From the NCBI GenBank assembly GCA_002337125.1, contig DDFJ01000004.1:2097889-2161888 (forward strand): a stretch of DNA of 64,000 nt, read 5' to 3'. The position numbers and the translations under genes are program-made. Each line of letters begins with the position of its first letter. The first letter of the stretch is position 1. Under the pieces are notes generated by a model. That model saw only the letters and a list, made by a program, of their open reading frames with translations, ran no database searches and had not been told where the DNA came from. The stretch comes from Chitinophagaceae bacterium UBA1931 (GTDB lineage Bacteria; Bacteroidota; Bacteroidia; Chitinophagales; Chitinophagaceae). Shown here in pieces: positions 26,317 through 33,289 of this stretch.

Positions 26317-28365
26317 TTAAATAAATAATGCTACAAAAAGATCAATGAGTTTTATTCCGATAAAAGGAACAATCACACCACCTAAACCATAGATCAGTAA
26401 ATTTCTTCTCAGTAATGCACTGGCGCCGATTGGTTTGTAAGCAACCCCTTTTAATGCCAACGGAATCAGCATCGGGATAATGATTGCGTTGAAGATTACT
26501 GCAGAAAGAATAGCGCTTTCAGGGCTATGCAGGTTCATAATATTTAATGCCTGTAATGCAGGAATAGAAGTGATGAACAATGCCGGAACGATTGCAAAAT
26601 ATTTTGCCACATCATTTGCAATGGAGAAAGTAGTTAATGTTCCTCTTGTCATCAGTAACTGTTTCCCGATCTCTACAATTTCAATCAACTTGGTAGGATC
26701 ATTATCCAGGTCAACCATGTTGCCCGCTTCTTTTGCAGCAGCAGTACCACTGTTCATGGCAACACCCACATCGGCCTGTGCAAGGGCAGGAGCATCATTT
26801 GTACCGTCACCCATCATGGCAACAAGTTTACCTCCCTGCTGTTCCTGTTTGATGTAATTCATTTTATCTTCCGGTTTTGCTTCGGCAATAAAATCATCCA
26901 CACCAGCTTTATCTGCAATGAATCTGGCCGTTAATGGATTGTCGCCTGTTACCATCACTGTTTTCACACCCATTTTGCGCAACCGTTCAAAACGTTCCTG
27001 AATGCCGGGTTTAATAATATCCTGCAATTCAATTACACCTAAAACCTTGTTGTTTTCACTAACCACTAACGGTGTACCGCCATTGCTTGAAATTACTTTT
27101 ACCTGCTCAGCAGTTTCATTGGGAAATGAGTTGCCGGCTTTTGTTACCATATTGCGGATAGAATCAAATGCGCCCTTGCGGATTTTTGTTCCGTTGGTTA
27201 AATTAATACCACTGCTTCTTGTTTCTGCTGTGAATTCAACAAATGTTGCACCGTTTGTATTTAATTTACTTACATCCAGTTTGGCTAATTCTATAATTGA
27301 TTTTCCTTCGGGTGTTTGGTCTGCAATAGAAGACAAAGCACAGGCTTCTGTAAATGTTGCTGCTGTTATTCCGTTGGCAGGATAAAAATTGGTTGCCTTA
27401 CGGTTTCCAATTGTAATGGTTCCTGTTTTATCTAATAACAGGGTATCAAGGTCGCCGGCTGTTTCTACTGCTTTACCGCTTTTTGTAATCACATTGGCAC
27501 GCAGTGCCCTGTCCATACCGGCAATACCAATTGCACTCAGCAAACCGCCAATGGTTGTAGGAATTAAACAAACATACAGGGAAACAAATGCGGCAATAGT
27601 GATGGGTGTGTTGGCATAATCAGCAAATGGTTTTAAAGTAACCACCACAATCAGGAAGATGATGGTGAAGCTGGCCAGTAGTATTGTTAATGCAATTTCA
27701 TTCGGTGTTTTTTGCCTGGATGCACCTTCCACCAATGCAATCATTTTATCAAGGAAACTTTCACCCGGTCCTGTTGTTACACGTACCTGTATTTTATCGC
27801 TGAGCACTTTTGTGCCGCCTGTTACTGATGATTTATCACCACCGGCTTCTCTTATTACCGGAGCAGATTCACCTGTAATTGCAGACTCATCAATAGTTGC
27901 AATACCTGAAATGATTTCTCCATCCATCGGTATTGTATCTCCGGCTTCGCACAGAAAGATATCACCCTTCGCTAATTGTGAAGAAGGGACAATTTTCATT
28001 TCATTCACAAAATTGTCGCCAATAAGAAATATTTTTTTCGCCGGTGTGTCTTCTCTTGTTTTACGTAAACTGTCGGCTTGTGCCTTGCCCCTTGCTTCTG
28101 CAATGGCTTCTGCAAAATTGCCAAAGAGTACAGTAATAAACAGAACGCTGAAGATGGTGAGGTTGTACGCAAGTGACCCCTGCGATGTTTGTCCTGCGGC
28201 TATCCAGATACAAACACCCAGCATAATGAGTGTGCCAATGTATACCGTGAACATCACCGGGTTTTTCAGCATCACTCCGGGTTTTAATTTTATAAATGAT
28301 TGTTTCAATGCTCCTTTTACAAGTGAGCCTTCAAACAATTTTGTATTTCTTTTATGTTGTGACAT
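26317..28365 (-). CDS. kdpB: Potassium-transporting P-type ATPase subunit B
   Basis: The 682-residue protein has all P-type ATPase motifs: TGESAPV (164-170), the phosphorylated aspartate Asp312 in LDKTGTITIGN, KPEDKMNYIK, MVTGDNPLTARFIADKAGV and MMGDGTNDAPALAQADVGVA. The usual transmembrane helices are present, including the CLIPTTIGG helix that couples to KdpA. It hydrolyses ATP to drive potassium import in the KdpFABC complex. Length and motifs look intact. Confidence 0.97.
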   Translation of the reverse strand: MSQHKRNTKLFEGSLVKGALKQSFIKLKPGVMLKNPVMFTVYIGTLIMLGVCIWIAAGQTSQGSLAYNLTIFSVLFITVLFGNFAEAIAEARGKAQADSLRKTREDTPAKKIFLIGDNFVNEMKIVPSSQLAKGDIFLCEAGDTIPMDGEIISGIATIDESAITGESAPVIREAGGDKSSVTGGTKVLSDKIQVRVTTGPGESFLDKMIALVEGASRQKTPNEIALTILLASFTIIFLIVVVTLKPFADYANTPITIAAFVSLYVCLIPTTIGGLLSAIGIAGMDRALRANVITKSGKAVETAGDLDTLLLDKTGTITIGNRKATNFYPANGITAATFTEACALSSIADQTPEGKSIIELAKLDVSKLNTNGATFVEFTAETRSSGINLTNGTKIRKGAFDSIRNMVTKAGNSFPNETAEQVKVISSNGGTPLVVSENNKVLGVIELQDIIKPGIQERFERLRKMGVKTVMVTGDNPLTARFIADKAGVDDFIAEAKPEDKMNYIKQEQQGGKLVAMMGDGTNDAPALAQADVGVAMNSGTAAAKEAGNMVDLDNDPTKLIEIVEIGKQLLMTRGTLTTFSIANDVAKYFAIVPALFITSIPALQALNIMNLHSPESAILSAVIFNAIIIPMLIPLALKGVAYKPIGASALLRRNLLIYGLGGVIVPFIGIKLIDLFVALFI

Positions 28366-28389
28366 AGTATAAAATTTTGTTGGTCTTTG

Positions 28390-30102
28390 TTACATTCCTA
28401 AATATTCTGCAATAGGGCCCAATACCAAAGGAGGGAAATAGGACAAGGCTGTGATGATGATAATGATGGCGAATGTTAATATGCCGAAAGTTGCTGAATC
28501 AACTTTTAATGTACCGGATGATTCAGGGATATATTTTTTCTTTGCAAGTAAACCTGCAATGGCAACTGGCCCGATGATAGGAAGAAATCTTCCAAGCAGC
28601 AAAACAAAACCGGTTGTAACATTCCAGAAAATATTATTATCACCCAGCCCTTCAAAACCGCTGCCGTTATTTGCATTGGAAGAAGTGAATTCATAAAACA
28701 TTTCGGAGAAACCATGGTTGCCCGGGTTGTTTAGCCAGGCAGATGGTTTTACTGCCCAGTCTGCATTGCCATGCTGTACGAAATAATAAGCTGCCAAAGC
28801 AGTTCCGCCTTTAATGAGGAAGGCAGATAATAAAGTAACTAATGCAGCAATCTTTACTTCTCTTGCTTCTACTTTATGACCCATAAACTCGGGAGTTCGC
28901 CCAACCATCAATCCGCCAATAAAAACGGCAATGATGATATAAATATAGTAGTTGAGTATACCAACCCCGCATCCGCCATAAAACGCATTGATGAGCATTC
29001 CCAGCATTTGCATCATGCCTGATAAGGGCATGGAGCTGTCGTGCATAGAGTTAACAGATCCGGTTGAAATGATTGTAGTAACAATACTCCAGTATCCTGA
29101 AATGGCCGGACCAAACCTCACTTCCTTTCCTTCCATGGCACCGGTTGCCTGCATAATGCCCATTTTAGCTATTTCAGGATTGCCATGCATTTCCCAGTTG
29201 ATGGTTGGAACAATAAGGAAAAGCATTCCAATAGTCATCACGGCAAAAATCATGTAAGCAAATTTTTTCCGCCTGATATAGAAACCTAAAGCAAAGAGCA
29301 TAGCTATGGGAATGATCATTTGTGCAATCAATTCCAGCATGCCTGTAAAGTAAGTCGGGTTTTCAAGTGGATGTGCTGAGTTAGCACCAAACCAACCGCC
29401 ACCATTTGTACCAAGGTGTTTGATGGCAATCATACCGGCAGCAGGACCACGGGATACAGCAACTGTATCGCCTTGCAGTGTAACAATGCTATCCTTACCG
29501 TCATAACTTGCAGGTGAACCATTGAAAGCAAGTATTACTGCAATAACAATTGAAACAGGTAATAAAATCCTGGTAATTGATTTGGTGAAAATGTCCCAGA
29601 AGTTACCAAGGTTCTCTGTTGTTTTATGTTTTAAACCATTAAACAAAGCAACTGCGGCAGCAATACCTGTGGCTGCACTTACAAATTGTAAAAATGTAAT
29701 GACAAACAGTTGTGTGAAATAAGTCAACCCGATTTCACCAGAATAGTGCTGCAGGTTACAATTCACTAAAAAACTGATAGCGGTATTAAAACTCAAATCA
29801 GGAGCCATGTTGGGATTACCATCCGGGTTCAGCGGAAGACTTGCCTGATTTAACAGAAGAAAGAAAGCATAGAAAAGCCACAGCATGTTGATCATTAACA
29901 TGGCAGTTAAAAATTCTTTCCAGTTCATGCCTTTCTTTGAATCAATTCCTGATATGCGGTAAATAAACCGCTCCATAGGATTCATAAAGTCTGTAAATGT
30001 TCTTTCACCGGCAAATACTTTTGCTATGTATTTAGCAAGTGGGTATGCCAGAAGAACAGTTAGCAGAAAGGTTACGATTACGCCGATTAGTTCTGTATTC
30101 AT
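28390..30102 (-). CDS. kdpA: Potassium-transporting ATPase subunit A
   Basis: The 570-residue multi-pass membrane protein is the channel-like subunit, related to Trk/Ktr potassium transporters. The pore regions are recognisable: SFNTAISFLVNCNLQHYSGE, then LGTNGGGWFGANSAHPLENP, then GGCGVGILNYYIYI and SSNANNGSGFEGLGDNNIFW. The latter three are near-identical to the classical family. It provides the high-affinity potassium selectivity filter. It begins 18 bases after kdpF and precedes kdpB by 24 bases. Confidence 0.97.
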   Translation of the reverse strand: MNTELIGVIVTFLLTVLLAYPLAKYIAKVFAGERTFTDFMNPMERFIYRISGIDSKKGMNWKEFLTAMLMINMLWLFYAFFLLLNQASLPLNPDGNPNMAPDLSFNTAISFLVNCNLQHYSGEIGLTYFTQLFVITFLQFVSAATGIAAAVALFNGLKHKTTENLGNFWDIFTKSITRILLPVSIVIAVILAFNGSPASYDGKDSIVTLQGDTVAVSRGPAAGMIAIKHLGTNGGGWFGANSAHPLENPTYFTGMLELIAQMIIPIAMLFALGFYIRRKKFAYMIFAVMTIGMLFLIVPTINWEMHGNPEIAKMGIMQATGAMEGKEVRFGPAISGYWSIVTTIISTGSVNSMHDSSMPLSGMMQMLGMLINAFYGGCGVGILNYYIYIIIAVFIGGLMVGRTPEFMGHKVEAREVKIAALVTLLSAFLIKGGTALAAYYFVQHGNADWAVKPSAWLNNPGNHGFSEMFYEFTSSNANNGSGFEGLGDNNIFWNVTTGFVLLLGRFLPIIGPVAIAGLLAKKKYIPESSGTLKVDSATFGILTFAIIIIITALSYFPPLVLGPIAEYLGM

Positions 30103-30120
30103 TAGTATGCGCTTTTAAGA

Positions 30121-30201
30121 TTAAAATTTTTCCGGTTTAATTAATACATACAGGAGGTAACCAAATACCAGTATGGCGATAATAAAAATGGATGTTATCA
30201 T
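30121..30201 (-). CDS. kdpF: KdpF micropeptide
   Basis: A 26-codon frame starts ATG at 30201 and stops TAA at 30121. It encodes one hydrophobic helix (MITSIFIIAILVFG) followed by YLLYVLIKPEKF. The GY-L-Y-L-PE-F ending is the KdpF family pattern. The length is right and the position directly before kdpA is canonical. KdpF is a single-helix lipid-like stabiliser of the KdpFABC complex. Confidence 0.9.
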   Translation of the reverse strand: MITSIFIIAILVFGYLLYVLIKPEKF

Positions 30202-30206
30202 GTTGA

Positions 30207-30293
30207 TTATATTTTTTCGAAAAAGTCAATGGATTTAAAAAATATGCCGAACAGTACAATGCAGGCAATCAGCAAAAAGATGGTCAATATCAT
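30207..30293 (-). CDS. Second membrane micropeptide upstream of kdpF
   Basis: A 28-codon frame (ATG 30293, TAA 30207) encodes one hydrophobic helix (ILTIFLLIACIVLFGIFF) followed by a short charged tail KSIDFFEKI. It ends 5 bases before the kdpF start codon and has the same size and helix-then-charged-tail design as KdpF. I do not recognise a family. It could be a duplicated and diverged KdpF or a regulatory leader peptide. The helix-plus-tail pattern and tight spacing argue that it is translated, but so short a frame could be chance. Confidence 0.55.
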   Translation of the reverse strand: MILTIFLLIACIVLFGIFFKSIDFFEKI

Positions 30294-30312
30294 GCTTGAA
30301 ATATTCAGGGTT

Positions 30313-30359
30313 TTGAAATAATTCCTTTGGTAAGGAGGTTTACGCCGGTATTATTTCAA
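30313..30359. promoter_or_regulatory. Inverted repeat in the kdp leader
   Basis: TTGAAATAAT (30313-30322) and ATTATTTCAA (30350-30359) are perfect inverted arms around 27 bases. Inside, TCCTT-TGGT-AAGGA (30323-30336) forms a second small hairpin. Just outside both arms CCTGAAT occurs in mirror orientation. It lies 20-66 bases upstream of the first micropeptide of the kdp operon, so it is a candidate operator or leader RNA structure. Confidence 0.45.
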
Positions 30360-30435
30360 TTAATATTCCTGAATGAAAAATTTTATGGAAATCCTTTACT
30401 GGAAAGCATTTCGGGCGAACGTGTAAAATGCAGGC

Positions 30436-30464
30436 AATAAAAAACCCTTTCAAAATGAAAGGGT
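30436..30464 (-). terminator. Terminator after the NtrC-type regulator gene
   Basis: Read on the minus strand, ACCCTTTC-ATTTT-GAAAGGGT is a perfect 8-base-pair hairpin followed by TTTTATT. It lies just after the regulator stop codon, so the kdp genes need their own promoter downstream of it. Confidence 0.85.
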
Positions 30465-30487
30465 ATGCACTATCGTTTTGAAAGTGA

Positions 30488-31831
30488 TTAACTGATTTTG
30501 TATTCTTCGAGTTTGCGGTATAAGGTGGTTAAGGCAATGTTGAGCAGCTTTGCAGTTTCTGTTTTGTTGCCATTTGTATAGTTGAGCACTTTCTGAATAT
30601 GAATTTTTTCTGCGCTTGCCAGGTCAAAGGCCGAGAGAATGTTGCCCTCTTTGCTTTGTGGCTGCTGCAGTTCGGCCGGGAGTGAACTTACCTGCAGTTC
30701 GTTTTCATCGGTTAAAATCACACTGCGTTCAATGACGTTTTTCAGTTCACGGATATTGCCCTTCCATTTATGCAGTTTCAGTGCATCGAGATAGGGTTTT
30801 GATAACTGCCTATTTTTCTTCCCTGTTTTTATGGCAAACTGTTCAAGAAAATGTGCAGCCAGTTCTTCTATATCGGCCACCCGTTCTCTTAACGGCGGTA
30901 ATGAAATACTGAATACAGAGATGCGGTAATAAAGATCTTCCCGGAAGGTTCCTTTTTTTATTTCATCCTGCAAATCCCTGTTGGTAGCGGCAATGATGCG
31001 AACGTTTACTTTGGTTGTTTTGCTATCGCCCACTTTTAAAAACTCACCAGTTTCCAGCACCCTTAATAATTTGGCCTGTAATGCCAATGGCATTTCGCCA
31101 ATTTCATCCAAAAAAACGGTGCCGCCGTTTGCTTCTTCAAAAATTCCCTTGCTGTCTTTTACCGCACCGGTAAATGCCCCGGCTTTATGACCAAACAATT
31201 CGTTTTCCAGCAATTCGTTGCTGAATGCAGAACAGTTGATGGCAATAAATGGCTGCCTGTTTCTTTTACCTGCATTATGTATTGCGTGTGCAAACACTTC
31301 TTTTCCTGTTCCGGTTTCGCCCGTTAATAAAACGGTGGCATCGGTTGCAGCAACTTTTATTGCAGCATCATAAGCAGCCTGTATTGCTTTTGATTTGCCG
31401 GAAATGCTGCTGAAGGAGTATTTGTTTCCCAATTGTTTTTCGAGCTGCTGTACCCGTTTTGACAGTGCTACTTTTTCGGCCGCTTTATACAGGAGCGGAA
31501 TGATGCGGTTGTTATCATCGCCCTTTGTTATATAATCAAAGGCCCCGTTTTTAATTGCCTGCACACTATCGGGAATATTACCATAAGCTGTGAGTAAAAT
31601 AATTTCAACTGCCGGATATTTTTCCTTGATGGTTTTTGATAAGTCCACACCGTTTCCATCGGGGAGCTTTACATCGCAGAGCACCACATCAATTTCGTTT
31701 GTTTCCATTTTTTTTAATCCCGATCTGCAATCGGCAGCCTGTAATACATCAAACCCTTCCAGCGAAATAATCTTTGATAAAAGTGTGCGTAGTTTTTCTT
31801 CGTCGTCGATGATGAGAATATGATTCAACAT
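30488..31831 (-). CDS. NtrC-family sigma-54 response regulator of the kdp locus
   Basis: The 447-residue protein has a receiver domain (phospho-acceptor Asp53 in VVLCDVKLPDGNG). The AAA+ sigma-54 activation domain has Walker A TGETGTGKE, the sigma-54 contact loop AGAFTGA and Walker B GGTVFLDEIGEMP. A Fis-type HTH follows (NGNKTETAKLLNIALTTLYR). It would activate sigma-54 promoters after phosphorylation. Classical kdp loci use the OmpR-type KdpE; here the regulator beside kdpFABC is of the NtrC class. A terminator separates it from the kdp genes, and the probable cognate kinase is at the far end of the locus. Confidence 0.88.
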   Translation of the reverse strand: MLNHILIIDDEEKLRTLLSKIISLEGFDVLQAADCRSGLKKMETNEIDVVLCDVKLPDGNGVDLSKTIKEKYPAVEIILLTAYGNIPDSVQAIKNGAFDYITKGDDNNRIIPLLYKAAEKVALSKRVQQLEKQLGNKYSFSSISGKSKAIQAAYDAAIKVAATDATVLLTGETGTGKEVFAHAIHNAGKRNRQPFIAINCSAFSNELLENELFGHKAGAFTGAVKDSKGIFEEANGGTVFLDEIGEMPLALQAKLLRVLETGEFLKVGDSKTTKVNVRIIAATNRDLQDEIKKGTFREDLYYRISVFSISLPPLRERVADIEELAAHFLEQFAIKTGKKNRQLSKPYLDALKLHKWKGNIRELKNVIERSVILTDENELQVSSLPAELQQPQSKEGNILSAFDLASAEKIHIQKVLNYTNGNKTETAKLLNIALTTLYRKLEEYKIS

Positions 31832-31900
31832 ATTTTATGCGGGATTACGGTTGTAAATATACATGATTGCGTATGGGGGTTTATGGTTTGATGTTTATAG

Positions 31901-32345
31901 TTTGAGGTTAGGCGTGTTGTTGAGTGGAGGCACAAAGGCAAAGAGGCAGAAAGGCAAGAGTTAGAAGCATGAAGAACACAAATAGTTTTGCCGGGAAGGC
32001 GGGAAGAAAAGAAGATGTTTAAAGTTGGCGTGTTGTGGTTGAGTAGAGGCAGAAAGGCAAGAGTGTATGCGATCATCATCCTCGCTACCGTCATTGCGAG
32101 GAGGTACGACAAAGCAATCTGTTTGCTACGAAGAATAAAAATCTTATACTGATCATTAAAGGCAATTATATACCGCAAGGTTTTGCGGGTATCTTTCTTT
32201 TGCCTTGATGCAAAAGAAACAAAAGATCAAGACGGAACACCCGCCTGCCGGACGGGCAGGTATTACCCCCATGTTCCGATGGGCGCCCTGATTATGCAAT
32301 TGTACTACTCCCGCTGAGGCGGGACAGGTTGTAGTGAATAGCAGT
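31901..32345 (+). repeat. Composite interspersed repeat, copy A
   Basis: The modules in order are TTTGAGGTTAGGCGTGTTG; a GGCAAAGAGGCAGAAAGGC purine stretch; TTTTGCCGGGAAGGCGGG; CCGTCATTGCGAGGAGGTAC; the hairpin ATACCGCAAGGTTTTGCG followed by GGTAT; a nested hairpin CGGAACA/TGTTCCG with inner CCTGCC/GGGCAGG; and CCCGCTGAGGCGGG. The first 308 bases match 32656-32963 almost base for base without length change. Confidence 0.85.
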
Positions 32346-32620
32346 TATAAGTTGATTGGGGATACTATGTGTAGCAGTTTGATTTATTGTTAATGTATGA
32401 AATGCTGAAATGGTTTTTGGTATGGATGCATAATGTGAGTTTGCAGACTCTGCTGGTTTTTCTTTTCTTTTTGTTTGGCCAAAAAGAAACAAAAAGGCCC
32501 CCCGCAATCAATATCCAGCATGATTGCGGGGAAAGCGCCCTGATTTAACAGCTGTACTACTGTGATGAATTGCAGTATGAAGATGATTGAACATCTTATG
32601 TGCAGCAGGTTGATTGATAG
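32330..32620 (+). repeat. Interspersed repeat copy 2 (hairpin allele GCAATC)
   Basis: It carries the inverted arms CTTTTTGTTT/AAACAAAAAG and then the 11-base-pair hairpin CCCCGCAATCA-ATATCCAGCA-TGATTGCGGGG (32500-32531). GAATTGCAGTATGAAGATGA and TTGAACATCTTATG follow. The first 130 bases (GTAGTGAATAGCAGTTATAA onwards) are identical to 36471-36600. Confidence 0.85.
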
Positions 32621-32655
32621 CAGAGATATTAAGATTTATGGTTTGAAGTACAGGG

Positions 32656-33150
32656 TTTGAGGTTGGGCGTGTTGTTGAGTGGAGGCAAAAAGGCAAAGAG
32701 GCAGAAAGGCAAGAGTTAGAAGCATGAAGAACACAAATAGTTTTGCCGGGAAGGCGGGAAGAAAAGAAGATGTTTAAAGTTGGCGTGTTGTGGTTGAGTA
32801 GAGGCAGAAAGGCAAGAGTGTGTGCGATCATCCTCCTCGCTACCGTCATTGCGAGGAGGTACGACAAAGCAATCTGTTTGCTACGAAGAATAAAAATCTT
32901 ATACTGATCATTAAAGGCAATTATATACCGCAAGGTTTTGCGGGTATCTTTCTTTTGTCTTGACATCCCGCAATTCTTCGGGACAGGCTACAGAAACAAA
33001 AAGTCAAGACGGAACACCCGCCTGCCGGACGGGCAGGTATTACCCCCATGTTCCGTCGCCAGCCCTGATTAAGCAATTGTACTACTCCCGCTGAGGCGGG
33101 ACAGGTTGTGGTGAATTGCAGTATGAAGATGAATGAACAGCAGTGGGTTT
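32656..33150 (+). repeat. Composite interspersed repeat, copy B
   Basis: It starts TTTGAGGTTGGGCGTGTTG and repeats copy A at 755 bases distance; the 308-base left part differs at only a few bases. It then has an extra CCCGCAATTCTTCGGGACAG segment before the nested GGAACA/TGTTCC hairpin and CCCGCTGAGGCGGG. Confidence 0.85.
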
Positions 33151-33289
33151 ACTGACGACCTGTTTACCGTTCATAAAGTACGTATAAACACCTATACATA
33201 AGTAAAATATTGCAACTGTTTGTTTCATAAATTCGTCATTAACAATAGCCTCTCCAAACAAACATTCTTAAAATTTACATTCAATCACT

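Larger units (their letters stand above)
31832..33289. other. Gene-free 1.46-kb repeat block
   Basis: Apart from the promoter region of the SprB-type gene at its right end (about 33170-33289), this stretch consists of interspersed repeat modules listed separately. Open frames of 71-152 codons on the minus strand share the same repeated phrases, such as KQIALSYLLAMTVAR and SSRLPGKTICVLHASN. These phrases are translations of repeat DNA, not protein homology. Confidence 0.7.

Noticed and set aside
30430..30450. Sigma-54-like GG-N10-GC spacing on the minus strand before kdp
   Set aside because: The match overlaps the terminator hairpin and its T-run, and the TGGCAC part is poor; it is probably chance.
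31825..33000. Minus-strand open frames of 71-152 codons at 31825-32178, 32292-32507 and 32508-32966
   Set aside because: They share repeated phrases because the DNA is repeated; similarity follows the repeat modules, and there is no start-site or codon support.
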